From Sphingobium subterraneum (GTDB taxonomy: Bacteria; Pseudomonadota; Alphaproteobacteria; Sphingomonadales; Sphingomonadaceae): 59,763 nt of DNA. Of the stretch, positions 20,257 through 28,780 are shown one piece after another. The stretch is taken from contig NZ_JACIJP010000008.1 of the NCBI RefSeq assembly GCF_014199435.1, forward strand, positions 1 through 59,763. The letters run 5' to 3'. The translations under genes were made by a program, and so were the position numbers. The notes below the pieces were generated by a model, which was given only the letters and a program-made list of their open reading frames with translations, made no database searches and was not told the origin of the DNA. Position 1 is the stretch's first letter. Each line of letters starts with the position of its first letter.

Positions 20257-21489
20257 ATGAGCGAGCGGTACGATGTTCTTATTGTTGGGGCCGGGCATGG
20301 GGGAGCTCAAGCCGCGCTCGCGCTGCGCCAGCATAAATATGCGGGAAGTGTGGCACTGCTGGGAGATGAGCCAGATCCGCCATATGAACGCCCGCCGCTC
20401 TCCAAGGAATATTTCTCAGGCGAAAAGAGCTTCGAAAGAATTCTCATTCGACCTCAGGCAATCTGGGCCGAGCGCGATATCGAGTTGCAGCTCCTGCGAC
20501 GGGTTGTGGCCGTCGATCCGGCGGAGCAAAATGTTGTGCTCTCCGACGGAAGCCGCATTGGCTATGGCAAGCTGATCTGGGCAACTGGCGGTGCGCCTCG
20601 TCGCTTGAGCTGTTCGGGAAGCGATCTCATGGGTGTCCACAACGTCCGCACTCGTGCTGACGCTGACCGCATGCTGGCCGAGACGCCGAAAGTGCAGAAT
20701 GTCGTGGTGATCGGTGGCGGGTATATCGGCCTCGAGGCGGCTGCGGTACTCGCCAAGCTCGGCAAGCAAGTGACGGTGCTGGAAGCGATGGATCGTGTGC
20801 TGGCAAGGGTCGCTGGTGAACCGCTTTCTCGTTTTTATGAGGCTGAACATCGGGCGCATGGCGTTGAGATCCATTTGAACGCCAAAATGGATTGCCTGAT
20901 TGGACATGATGGATGGGTAACGGGTGTCCGGATGTCTGACGGCTCGGTCTTACCCGCAGACATGGTTGTCGTCGGCATCGGGATCGTTCCGGCCGTAGAG
21001 CCATTGATCGCGGCGGGTGCGGCAAGCGGGAACGGGGTAGAAGTCGATGAATTCTGTCAGACTTCGTTGCCGAACATTTACGCGATCGGCGATTGCGCGA
21101 TCCATGCCAACCCCTTTGCTGGCGGTCAGCGGATCCGGTTGGAGTCAGTTCAGAACGCCAATGACCAGGCCATAACGGCCGCCAGGCATATTGCTGGTGA
21201 CGCCGCGCCGTACCACGCCGTTCCCTGGTTCTGGTCGAACCAATATGATCTCAAGCTCCAGACTATCGGGCTTAGCTTGGGATACGATGAAGTCGTCGTG
21301 CGGGGCCAGAGCGCAGCGCGCAGCTTCACGCTCGTATATCTTAGCAAGGGTAAGGTGCTGGCCCTTGACTGCGTCAACTCTGTGAAGGACTATGTTCAGG
21401 GTAAGGCACTCGTTATCACGCAGGCCACTCCTGATAAATCTGTACTTGCAAACCCTGAGATTCCTATCAAGTCACTTTTGGTGAGTTGA
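20257..21489 (+). CDS. FAD-dependent ferredoxin reductase
   Basis: NADH:ferredoxin reductase of the glutathione-reductase-like class, 410 residues. FAD-binding motif [15 protein letters not shown] at residues about 7-21, NAD-binding motif [15 protein letters not shown] near 150, and the second FAD motif IYAIGDCA near 275. [12 protein letters not shown] is typical of putidaredoxin- and dioxin-type reductases. The TAAGGA ribosome site precedes the ATG. It completes a three-component chain (reductase, ferredoxin, oxygenase). The ferredoxin gene ends 106 bases upstream. Confidence 0.92.
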   Translation: MSERYDVLIVGAGHGGAQAALALRQHKYAGSVALLGDEPDPPYERPPLSKEYFSGEKSFERILIRPQAIWAERDIELQLLRRVVAVDPAEQNVVLSDGSRIGYGKLIWATGGAPRRLSCSGSDLMGVHNVRTRADADRMLAETPKVQNVVVIGGGYIGLEAAAVLAKLGKQVTVLEAMDRVLARVAGEPLSRFYEAEHRAHGVEIHLNAKMDCLIGHDGWVTGVRMSDGSVLPADMVVVGIGIVPAVEPLIAAGAASGNGVEVDEFCQTSLPNIYAIGDCAIHANPFAGGQRIRLESVQNANDQAITAARHIAGDAAPYHAVPWFWSNQYDLKLQTIGLSLGYDEVVVRGQSAARSFTLVYLSKGKVLALDCVNSVKDYVQGKALVITQATPDKSVLANPEIPIKSLLVS

Positions 21490-21497
21490 TAGAACTG

Positions 21498-21512
21498 TTG
21501 TTATAATAACAA
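21498..21512. terminator. AT-rich palindrome after the reductase gene
   Basis: TTGTTAT-A-ATAACAA is a perfect 7-base dyad 9 bases after the reductase stop. It sits in a conspicuously AT-rich stretch (about 21490-21640) unlike the surrounding high-GC DNA. It could be a weak hairpin terminator or a protein site. Bases 21513-21712 hold no gene I can support. Confidence 0.4.
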
Positions 21513-21712
21513 TTCTGATAAATTTCTGAGTATATACAAAATTAACTGAAACTTTCTCTTTACACATGTGAAGGTTTTTCTTGTATTTTCTAGAATCAGT
21601 TTGGCAGTACATAGACATAGTTGATATGTATTTTTGATTTCGGGTGGCCGGAATTGCATGTTTTGCGACGAAAAGGCAGGTCGTGCCTGCCCGTACTGAT
21701 TTGCCGCTTACG

Positions 21713-22009
21713 ATGGATAGCATCATGCACGCCTCCGTCCTTATCATCCTGCATGAGGGTCATAAGATGCTCCAGGTCCACGCAAGCGAGGCGGCTTCCT
21801 GGAAGGCACTCCTGGGTTTTGTAGAGCAGCAATGGCAGGCCCGCTTCGGTTCGCTTTTGCCACCTCTGGACGAAACGAAGCGGATTGAGGCGTTTTTCAA
21901 GGATGAGGGGGATTACCTGATCGGCAAGGTGGACGTATCGGAAATCCGGCAACAAATCGAAGACCAAGACAGCAACGTTCCCGATGCCGGGGAGCAGGTC
22001 CGTATTTGA
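21713..22009 (+). CDS. Uncharacterised protein at the start of the transfer region
   Basis: About 98 residues from the ATG at 21713 (another ATG at 21725). The chain begins MDSIMHASVLIILHEGHKML, hydrophobic at first but without a convincing signal peptide, then becomes charged and helical (LPPLDETKRIEAFFKDEGDY). It overlaps the next gene by 26 bases, which supports a shared transcript. No family recognised; it is the first gene beyond the catabolic island. Confidence 0.5.
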   Translation: MDSIMHASVLIILHEGHKMLQVHASEAASWKALLGFVEQQWQARFGSLLPPLDETKRIEAFFKDEGDYLIGKVDVSEIRQQIEDQDSNVPDAGEQVRI

Positions 22010-22418
22010 GTGCCTCATATTGGGCGACAGCATCGGGCTGGGGACCGCACGCGCCATCAACGCGAAATATGCCCCCCAGTGCGATGTGCTAGCGGCCGAG
22101 CGTGTGCATGCACATCAGATACTTGGATGGCGTTTCCCAACGAAGAAGTACGGCGCATGCGTCTTTTCGGTCGGATCCAACGACGATGCAAGGTCTGATC
22201 TCGCCGCCAGGCTGACGAGTATCCGTATCCGGACCATCTGCCATCGGGTCATTTGGCTTCTTCCTTACAGTCGTCAACATGCCTACATTGTGAACTCGGT
22301 CGCTGCGACCTATGCTGATGAGACGATCGATCTGCTGCGCTTTCCGACGCGGGATCGGATACACCCGACGCGCTACGACCTCGTAGCGCGGGTACTACTG
22401 CGGTCGGACCCGGACTGA
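21984..22418 (+). CDS. Small SGNH/GDSL-like hydrolase
   Basis: A 144-residue protein with the order of motifs seen in SGNH hydrolases: the nucleophile block LILGDSIGLG (Ser near residue 16), a glycine-asparagine block FSVGSNDDA, and a C-terminal RDRIHPTRYD block supplying Asp and His. It is shorter than most family members and lacks a signal peptide. It overlaps the preceding gene. Substrate unknown; in a conjugation region a role in envelope polymer editing is possible. Confidence 0.6.
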   Translation: MPGSRSVFECLILGDSIGLGTARAINAKYAPQCDVLAAERVHAHQILGWRFPTKKYGACVFSVGSNDDARSDLAARLTSIRIRTICHRVIWLLPYSRQHAYIVNSVAATYADETIDLLRFPTRDRIHPTRYDLVARVLLRSDPD

Positions 22419-22557
22419 CGCGCACGCATCTTCTGCATCGCGTTGCAACGCCGACCTTTGGCATCTGTGCATCTCAGATGAGGCAAGTTCCAATTTTGCG
22501 GTACCTGATACTCCGATTAGCCTTTGTGCACGATTATCGGCTATACAGGTTGCTGAG

Positions 22558-22827
22558 ATGCGATATCTGACGGCGATCGAACTGGCGAACTGGATGGCGC
22601 TTTATGTCGCTGCCGGTTCGTGCTGCGTGATCGCCATGGCGCTCTCCTGCGCGACGACAATGGTGGAAGTGGTTCGCGAGCGCGGCTGGTCCAGCGTCAA
22701 TTCCCTTCGGTCCGCCATCCTGTTTGTCCCGAAAATATGGTGGCGCTGGCAAAAGCTGTACCTGACTTCCATGCCTGTGACGCTCGGCATCGTCATTCTC
22801 TTCGCCACATCGATGCGCTGGAGCTAG
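22558..22827 (+). CDS. Small membrane protein
   Basis: An 89-residue protein with two likely membrane helices (residues about 10-32, WMALYVAAGSCCVIAMALSC, and about 70-84, MPVTLGIVILFA) separated by a basic loop with VRERGWSSVN. No family recognised. It converges on the DUF1173-like gene, sharing the last 4 bases. Bases 22419-22557 contain no visible gene. Confidence 0.5.
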   Translation: MRYLTAIELANWMALYVAAGSCCVIAMALSCATTMVEVVRERGWSSVNSLRSAILFVPKIWWRWQKLYLTSMPVTLGIVILFATSMRWS

Positions 22828-24119
22828 GCGCCCGCCGCGCGACGGACGATAGCGCCGATGCGGCCCGTTTCCACATCCGCCGGTGATACACACACGAGTG
22901 GACCAATTTGCGCCATGCGCGGATGAGTGACAGCTTTTGCGGCTAGATACGTCTCATCAGTTGATCCCATGGCTTCCACGATGATCGACCTGATCTCGCC
23001 GGTTTCGCGAGAGCGCAGTTCCAGGATGAAGTCAGGCCGGCAGGCGCCGATCGGCGTAAGTGTGTCGAAAACCGGTTTCTCAATGGTGAGGTCGATTCCG
23101 ATGCGATCGAACGTCCATTGGAGTTTGATCAATTCGCGGAGCACTGCGCGTTCAAATTCGGAATCTACCGGAACGAAGCGTTTCCCTGAGAAAATAGGCT
23201 GGGCGTAGGCACGGAGCGGCGCATACCCATGGGCTTCAGGATATTCCCCAGCAACGACGATCGTCAGGTAAGGCCCCTTGATCTGGTTTCCACGGATCGA
23301 CGGCGATTGGACGCGATTGGCGAGGACAACCGGATCGCTTCCCGGCACATATATGGTGGAGCCGCGGACATCCTGAGCAAATAGGGCCAGGAACGCCTGC
23401 GGAGCATGGCCGCGGGGCCAGCCTCGGGCAAGTTCACGCAGACGCGCGTACATGCGTCGGCTGTGTAGCGCCTGAGCATGCGTCCAGAACGCGCGACCCA
23501 GTTCAATGCCTGGCGCGATTTCGACTTTTCCGGCCGCAACGGAGAGCACGCGGAATTCGGTTTTGATGGAACGCTCGGCCGTATCGAACGATGGAGGCAG
23601 GCAACGATTCAAGCCGGAAAGAGCAAGAAGCCGCCAAAGCAACCGCGCCAGGCGCGGGATCGATGCCTGACGGGTACGATCATCGGTGCTGTCCTCCTCG
23701 GGACGTTGGGCAAGCTTCTCGGGCGCGGGGCGCAGAACCTCGAAATAGCCGGCGGGCGGTTCCGCAGGGCTTTCCTGTGTCCACACTTCGGTGATGCGGT
23801 TTGTTGCCTGTTCGCGGAAAAACGGGCAATCGGGTTGATGCTCGGGCCGATCAGTGCTCGTAAGACGCCGCAGGTAGTAGGTTTCAGCTTCCGAGAGGAA
23901 GGCGGGAGTCAGGATGGGCGGCGGTTCACCTGGCGGCAAGCAGTCACAGGCGATCCACTTTTCGCCGATGCGCGCTTGCTGGACGAGCATGATCCCCGCT
24001 TCTTCATCGGCCCGGGCACCTTGGCCGATGTACCAGCGAACCAGGGCATTCCGAACGGCCTCTGGAAGAGGAATTCGGCCCTTTCCGCAGCCATTGCTGT
24101 ATCGCGCGATCAGCCACAT
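22824..24119 (-). CDS. DUF1173-like protein
   Basis: A 431-residue protein that I associate, with moderate confidence, with the DUF1173 family found near sphingomonad transfer genes. The C-terminal third looks like a PD-(D/E)xK nuclease-type fold: CRPDFILELR followed by SIIVEAMGSTDETYL (Asp...Glu-x-x...Val-Glu pattern). The N-terminal half has several cysteines and histidines (IACDCLPPGE, HQPDCPFF) that could bind metal. It is divergent from the lytic transglycosylase gene. DNA cleavage or restriction-like activity is inference only. Confidence 0.6.
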   Translation of the reverse strand: MWLIARYSNGCGKGRIPLPEAVRNALVRWYIGQGARADEEAGIMLVQQARIGEKWIACDCLPPGEPPPILTPAFLSEAETYYLRRLTSTDRPEHQPDCPFFREQATNRITEVWTQESPAEPPAGYFEVLRPAPEKLAQRPEEDSTDDRTRQASIPRLARLLWRLLALSGLNRCLPPSFDTAERSIKTEFRVLSVAAGKVEIAPGIELGRAFWTHAQALHSRRMYARLRELARGWPRGHAPQAFLALFAQDVRGSTIYVPGSDPVVLANRVQSPSIRGNQIKGPYLTIVVAGEYPEAHGYAPLRAYAQPIFSGKRFVPVDSEFERAVLRELIKLQWTFDRIGIDLTIEKPVFDTLTPIGACRPDFILELRSRETGEIRSIIVEAMGSTDETYLAAKAVTHPRMAQIGPLVCVSPADVETGRIGAIVRRAAGA

Positions 24120-24229
24120 TTCGCTCTCGCAAGAGCTGTGCGGCCGGCCGTCAGAGTGTCTCGGGGCGGATTGACAAGATGGACTCGGCTGGCGTCCATT
24201 TTCCTCGGTTCAAGAATGGGGAGGTCGTC

Positions 24230-25195
24230 ATGCGTGCTTTTTTCTTGGGTGTCGCCACCGTCGGCCTGATCTGTTCCGTCGAAGCGCCCGCCGTCTCGAG
24301 GCCTGAACACGCGGTCCGAAGCGTCCAGCTCATCGCGATGGGCGCCCCGGTGAAGCAAGACGTCGCGGCGCCGGCTGCGCCAGTTCGGGATCTGCCAGAT
24401 GCGACACTGTTGCCGCCGGTTGGGGACTTTCGGGTGCATGACCTCAGTCGGCAATGGGTGGAATTCCAGATGGCGAACAATTTCATGGACACAAATCCCC
24501 GGTCGGCGCCTGCCGATGCCGAAGATCCGTTCGCCCATGTGGGCGTCGCGCAGTTGGGCGCGATGGCGGTCGAAGCACAGCTCCCGCCTGCATCCAGCGT
24601 GCCTGTCCCGCTCTGGATGCGAGGCGGCGCCATGTTCGCGTCGGCGGCTTATCATTATGTGCCTGGCTGCTCTTCGCCGGGTTACCGGCCGACCGGATTT
24701 CTGACGTCCGATGCCGAGATGCGCCGGGCTAGTTACTACGACATGATGAGCAACATCGCATGCCAATATGGCATTCCGGTTGGCCTGTTCGATGCCATGA
24801 TCATCCGGGAAAGCCGGTATCGGCCCGACGCTTTCTCGCGCAAGAACGCATTCGGGCTCACACAGTTGATGCCCGACACGGCAGTTGCACTGGGCGTCAA
24901 CCGTTACAGCATCAATGAGAACCTGCGCGGGGGCGCGAAATATCTGCGCCAGCAGCTCGACCGTTTCGGCCACTATCATCTCGCGCTCGCCGCCTACAAT
25001 GCAGGACCGGGGCGGATTCGGAATGGCCTGGTCCCGCAGATCCCTGAAACGCAAGCCTATGTGGACAATGTTCTGCTCAACTGGTCGCGATTGAGCGGGA
25101 TCGGGCGCCAGGCGACAATCATTTCGACGACAGCCGGCCCTAACACGCAGCTGCGCCCAACAATCGGAAGGAAGGCGTCCGTCTCGACATTCTAG
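24230..25195 (+). CDS. Lytic transglycosylase (SLT domain, VirB1-like)
   Basis: Peptidoglycan hydrolase that opens the wall for the conjugation machine. The ATG at 24230 has GGGGAGG upstream and gives 321 residues with a signal-peptide-like start (MRAFFLGVATVGLICSVEA). The SLT domain is C-terminal: catalytic Glu in MIIRESRYRPDAFS, then AFGLTQLMPDTA and LALAAYNAGPGRI. The long N-terminal part (about residues 25-160) is unrecognised. It lies upstream of the tra operon. Confidence 0.9.
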   Translation: MRAFFLGVATVGLICSVEAPAVSRPEHAVRSVQLIAMGAPVKQDVAAPAAPVRDLPDATLLPPVGDFRVHDLSRQWVEFQMANNFMDTNPRSAPADAEDPFAHVGVAQLGAMAVEAQLPPASSVPVPLWMRGGAMFASAAYHYVPGCSSPGYRPTGFLTSDAEMRRASYYDMMSNIACQYGIPVGLFDAMIIRESRYRPDAFSRKNAFGLTQLMPDTAVALGVNRYSINENLRGGAKYLRQQLDRFGHYHLALAAYNAGPGRIRNGLVPQIPETQAYVDNVLLNWSRLSGIGRQATIISTTAGPNTQLRPTIGRKASVSTF

Positions 25196-25233
25196 CCGCA
25201 TGGTTTGCTGATCCATGTCCACGAACAGTTCGG

Positions 25234-25728
25234 CTAGAGGTCGAAATCGTCGCCATGGGTGAGGCGATTTCTGCGCTCATGAATAGCTTGGACCTCCTCG
25301 GTCACCTTCTTGATCAATGCGTTTTGGAGCGACGGGCTCCAGGCCAGCCTGATCTCGGTTCCATCGAAGCCACCCAATTCCTCGAGCACATCAATCATTC
25401 GCTCAGGCGCGCGCACGCATATGTCGCAGAGCATGAAGACAGCCGTCGAATAACATTTCTGATAATATTCATCGAGACCTTTGAAGGTTTTCAGGCACAC
25501 ATATGCGTGCACTAGATTCATGCCGAGCGCGTGCAATATTGTTTCAAATTCAGGAAGCGTCATGGTGACGCGTTTTTCGGGCTTGCTGTGCAGCAAAACG
25601 CCCAGCCTCGATTTGCTGATACCGGTCAGGTGGGCGAGTTTGCGTTGAGTTGCTTTCTTGCAAGCCATCGCCCGCAGGATCAGAGGCACATAGTCCCTCT
25701 GCAGCTCGTCGCCTTGGGCGAGCTCCAC
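25234..25728 (-). CDS. Helix-turn-helix (XRE-like) regulator
   Basis: A 164-residue protein with an XRE-type helix-turn-helix at residues about 27-70 (TQRKLAHLTGISKSRLGVLL, then LPEFETILHALGM). The C-terminal half is helical with several cysteines (KCYSTAVFMLCDICVR). GTG at 25728 is the likely start but its ribosome site is weak; an ATG at 25668 is an alternative. Its position before the tra genes suggests control of transfer. Confidence 0.7.
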   Translation of the reverse strand: MELAQGDELQRDYVPLILRAMACKKATQRKLAHLTGISKSRLGVLLHSKPEKRVTMTLPEFETILHALGMNLVHAYVCLKTFKGLDEYYQKCYSTAVFMLCDICVRAPERMIDVLEELGGFDGTEIRLAWSPSLQNALIKKVTEEVQAIHERRNRLTHGDDFDL

Positions 25729-25879
25729 AACTTACGCCCCTAACTTGGCAAGAGATGTCATATCGATCCCCCAATGCCGTTCGGATGGGGAAGACAATCA
25801 TAGCAGAAAAGCCAATGCAAGCGTGGTTTCGACCAGATTTGTCCGAACCGAAAGGCTAACGCATTGGTGACCGCGCTTG

Positions 25880-26347
25880 TTAGTGCCGGGACCCCTTGAA
25901 TGGGCCGGTCTCGCGAGGTTGATCGAACTCGTCCAACTGGAGCTTGGAAATCACGCGAGCTGCCCGCTGCTCGACTATATAGTTGAATAAAAGGGCAGAA
26001 AGAGCGTCCCCAACAGAAATGTTGGTTTCGAGTCTTGTTTCGAGCAATTCTTTTATTCTCTCAAGATTTTTGGCACTCGTCTCCGTAATCTCTAAATGGA
26101 TCTGAATGCTTCCGCCTGTAGGGACAGCCACCAGATGGCGCTTTAGGTTCTCCGCATCCTCATCATCTATCTTTTCTATTCCTGGAACGCGGCTGTTCAC
26201 GAGATTTTCGAGCGTCTGATAGCACTTAGTACTATTAGAATGAAGGCGAAGGCTCTCAGTCGTGAGATGAAAGAAGCGTTCGGAGATATCCAGTGTAAAG
26301 TCTCGTGAGTCAGCGCCCATAGTGCCCACGTCCTGAACTGCCCTCAT
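25880..26347 (-). CDS. Uncharacterised protein, possible DNA-binding regulator of transfer
   Basis: About 155 residues (start at 26347, or 26320 giving MGADSRDFTLDISERFF). The codon use and base composition are more AT-rich than its neighbours. The C-terminal part has ITETSAKNLERIKELLETRL followed by a helix with VGDALSALLFNYIVEQ, which could form a ribbon-helix-helix-like unit, but this is weak. It is divergent from the pilin gene across a 342-base spacer with inverted repeats, a setting typical of relaxosome or transfer regulators. Confidence 0.5.
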   Translation of the reverse strand: MRAVQDVGTMGADSRDFTLDISERFFHLTTESLRLHSNSTKCYQTLENLVNSRVPGIEKIDDEDAENLKRHLVAVPTGGSIQIHLEITETSAKNLERIKELLETRLETNISVGDALSALLFNYIVEQRAARVISKLQLDEFDQPRETGPFKGSRH

Positions 26348-26473
26348 CCATTAGAGCCCGATCGATGGTCGGTTGCCTTGCCGGGATTATGAACAGGCAA
26401 TGGTTAATATCTGACGAGTCTTGCGCCGCGAATCTACCGCGAATGAAGCCTGTCCGCAATTGCAGGGCATAAC

Positions 26474-26513
26474 GCCCCGTCAACCCGGCCAATTTGCCCC
26501 ATATGACGGGGCA
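26474..26513. promoter_or_regulatory. Nested inverted repeats upstream of traA (candidate oriT or operator)
   Basis: GCCCCGTCA (26474-26482) and TGACGGGGC (26504-26512) are exact reverse complements 21 bases apart; TGCCCC (26495-26500) and GGGGCA (26508-26513) form a second dyad within them. They lie in the 342-base gene-free spacer (26348-26689) between a possible regulator and the pilin gene. Such nested dyads occur at origins of transfer and at tra promoters; the nick site cannot be identified here. Confidence 0.4.
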
Positions 26514-26689
26514 GGATGCCCTGATCACCGGGACACGGTGCCCCATTTTCATCACCGACATCGAACATGATCGAAAATTTTCCCGATTCGGGAGGGGGCT
26601 GATCCCATACGTCGTTGCGGTGCGGCGATGTGATTGGCCAGCTTTGTTTGGGCGCGGTTCCGTCGCGTCTCCAATCGAAGGAAATCCAC

Positions 26690-27010
26690 ATGCAGTCTGT
26701 CCTCCAAAAGAGCGGACACGCGGAGCTGGCGATCCTCGCCCTCGCCGTACTCCTGTTCGCTTTTCTCTTCTTCGCCGGTCCCGCCTTCGCCGGCGCCGAC
26801 ACGACGTTCAACACCGCGCTCACTAAGTTCACCGACTTCCTCGAGGGATCCGGCGGCAAGATCATCACGGTGCTCAGCCTCGCCGGCGGCGTGGTCGCCC
26901 TCGCTTCGGGTCGCTTCTCGATGGGGCAGATCGCGATCCCGGTCGGCGTCGGCGTCGGTGCCGGAACCGGCGTGCCGATCGTCACGTCCACCGTGACCGC
27001 GACGATCTGA
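26690..27010 (+). CDS. traA: Conjugal pilin (TraA/VirB2-like)
   Basis: A 106-residue prepilin; the ATG at 26690 has AAGGAAA upstream. The leader is hydrophobic and ends FFAGPAFAGAD, a plausible signal-peptidase site after residue about 35. The mature part has two hydrophobic helices (IITVLSLAGGVVALASG and IAIPVGVGVGAGTGVPIV) joined by a short loop, the pilin layout of F and VirB2 types. It is the first gene of the transfer operon and is followed by a stem-loop. Confidence 0.85.
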   Translation: MQSVLQKSGHAELAILALAVLLFAFLFFAGPAFAGADTTFNTALTKFTDFLEGSGGKIITVLSLAGGVVALASGRFSMGQIAIPVGVGVGAGTGVPIVTSTVTATI

Positions 27011-27022
27011 ACCGATCCCAGG

Positions 27023-27050
27023 CCTGTGCGGAGTAGCAGCTCCGCCCAGG
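27023..27050 (+). promoter_or_regulatory. Stem-loop between traA and traL
   Basis: CCTG-T-GCGGAG, loop TAGCAG, CTCCGC-C-CAGG form a 10-pair stem with one mismatch, 12 bases after the pilin stop and before the traL ribosome site. There is no T-run. A structure here could stabilise the pilin message or slow read-through, giving more pilin than other Tra proteins. Confidence 0.5.
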
Positions 27051-27069
27051 TCCAGGAGGGGGTGGTGCA

Positions 27070-27360
27070 ATGGCCGCAGACAAGTACGTCATTCCAACTC
27101 ATCTCGACGATCCCGAGCTGATCGGGCTGTGGACGCTGGATGAGTTCCTGGCGATGGTTATCCCATTCGTCTGGGGGATCCTGTCTCAGCACATCCTTAT
27201 CGGCATGCTTCTTTCGGGGGCGGGCTGGTGGGGTCTCAGAAAAGCTAAGGCAGGCCGGGCGACGTCCTGGCTGCTTCACCTGGCCTATTGGCATCTTCCG
27301 GCCGGCTTCACCGGCCTGAGAGCCACGCCACCCTCATATCTTCGACTGATGGCGGGGTGA
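27070..27360 (+). CDS. traL: TraL, pilus assembly inner-membrane protein
   Basis: A 96-residue membrane protein of the F-type TraL family (VirB3-like), which helps place TraC at the inner membrane. The N-terminus YVIPTHLDDPELIGLWTLDE is typical, followed by two close membrane spans (residues about 28-55). GGAGGGGG precedes the ATG. traE begins 2 bases after the stop region. Confidence 0.87.
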   Translation: MAADKYVIPTHLDDPELIGLWTLDEFLAMVIPFVWGILSQHILIGMLLSGAGWWGLRKAKAGRATSWLLHLAYWHLPAGFTGLRATPPSYLRLMAG

Positions 27361-27361
27361 T

Positions 27362-27943
27362 ATGGAACTTTCCTACAGCCATACGAACAGCCAGCGGATC
27401 CTGCGCCAGCGCAACATTCTGGCCGTCGCCGCGGTGGCGCTCGCCGTGATCACCCTGCTGCTCTGCACGGTCAGCCTGTCGCGCGACCGCGAGGTGGTGC
27501 TGCAACCAGTGCTGCGTTCTCCGCTGACGGTCAGCTCTGCCGGCGTCAGCCGCGAATATCTGGAGATGATCACGCGCGACACGGTCGTGCTGACGCTCGA
27601 TCGCAGCCCGCAGAACCTCGAATACTGGATGAATGCGGTGCTCGACATTGCGAGCCCGCGCACGCAGGGCAAGATCAAGGCCGACCTGCTCAAGATCGTC
27701 AGCGAGCAGCGCGGCTCCTCGATCTCGCAGTTCTTCACCATCCAGAAGATGGAGATCGACACCAGGAACCTCCGCTCGGAGGTGACCGGCGAACTGCACA
27801 CGATCGTCGGCAACAAGGTCATCTCCAGCGAGAACCGCACCTTCCGCTACGACTGGGAATATTCCGGCCTGTCGCTGAAGCTGGTGGGCTTCGGGATGGT
27901 GAAGACCGGCTCCGCGAAAGACCAACAGGGGAGCTCATCATGA
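27362..27943 (+). CDS. traE: TraE, F-type assembly protein (VirB8-like)
   Basis: Inner-membrane protein of 193 residues with one N-terminal helix (about 19-40) and a periplasmic domain, matching TraE of F. Recognisable segments: YSHTNSQRILRQRN before the helix and LKLVGFGMVKTG near the end. It overlaps traK by 4 bases. It links pilin assembly with the TraB-TraK-TraV core. Confidence 0.87.
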   Translation: MELSYSHTNSQRILRQRNILAVAAVALAVITLLLCTVSLSRDREVVLQPVLRSPLTVSSAGVSREYLEMITRDTVVLTLDRSPQNLEYWMNAVLDIASPRTQGKIKADLLKIVSEQRGSSISQFFTIQKMEIDTRNLRSEVTGELHTIVGNKVISSENRTFRYDWEYSGLSLKLVGFGMVKTGSAKDQQGSSS

Positions 27944-28776
27944 TGCCGGTCTATGCTATCGGGAGTGCCGCGCTCGGCACTGCCTTCCTCTCGCGCGTGA
28001 CTTGCCACGCGAGCCGCTTCATCGGCGCAAGCCTCGTCGCCCTGGCGGTCTTCCTCATCGCCGAGCCGGCCTTCGCCGATCAGACGATCATGGCGAGCGA
28101 CAGCGCGCAGGTTGATTGCACCGCGTCGGCCAAGGATCTGACCCGCATCAGCCTCGTCGAGGACGAGTTCGCGAGCGTGTCGAAGATCTCGACCGGCAAT
28201 CCGCAGGACGACTTCTCGGTCGTCAACGAGCCGGTCCGCGGTGACATCTACCTGTCTGTGCCAGACGGGTTTGGCCGACCCGCGCTTTCCTTCTTCGCGA
28301 CCAGCAAGCGCGGCTACGTCTACAAGTTCGTGTGCCGGATCAGCGGGGACCAGGCCGCCCAGGTCTTTGTTTCGAACCCTGCGATCGCCAACGAAAAGGC
28401 GGCCGAGAATGGTCCCGCCAATCAGCTGGGACCCCAGGATGCCGCCGTCGAGCTTGTCCAGGCCATGTATTCGAATGCCGTCGCCGATGGCTACGAGATG
28501 CGCCAGCGCACCCTGCGCCCCGTCTATGTTGGCACTCTCAAGGTCCAGATGATCGCCGAATATCGGGGTTCCGAGCTGACCGGCCGGGTGCTTCGGATCG
28601 AGAACAAGGGTGACCAGAGCGTCGAGCTTACCACAAGCATGGTCGCTCCTTCGAGCGCGCTCGCCGTCTCGATCGCCGACACCAAGCTCGCACCGGGCAA
28701 GGTCACCACGGCCTACCTCGTCTCGCAAAATGGTCCGAGCCCCTTGGCTGGCCAAAATACTCCTACGGGAAGGTGA
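27940..28776 (+). CDS. traK: TraK, secretin-like core protein (VirB9-like)
   Basis: Periplasmic/outer-membrane protein of 278 residues, start ATG 27940 (MM). A long leader ends EPAFADQT near residue 47, probably a signal peptide from an inner start or an extended one. The body is beta-rich with YLSVPDGFGRP and FFATSKRGYVYKFVCRI. Known TraK proteins form the outer core ring with TraV and TraB. It ends 4 bases before traB. Confidence 0.85.
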   Translation: MMPVYAIGSAALGTAFLSRVTCHASRFIGASLVALAVFLIAEPAFADQTIMASDSAQVDCTASAKDLTRISLVEDEFASVSKISTGNPQDDFSVVNEPVRGDIYLSVPDGFGRPALSFFATSKRGYVYKFVCRISGDQAAQVFVSNPAIANEKAAENGPANQLGPQDAAVELVQAMYSNAVADGYEMRQRTLRPVYVGTLKVQMIAEYRGSELTGRVLRIENKGDQSVELTTSMVAPSSALAVSIADTKLAPGKVTTAYLVSQNGPSPLAGQNTPTGR

Positions 28777-28780
28777 GGAT

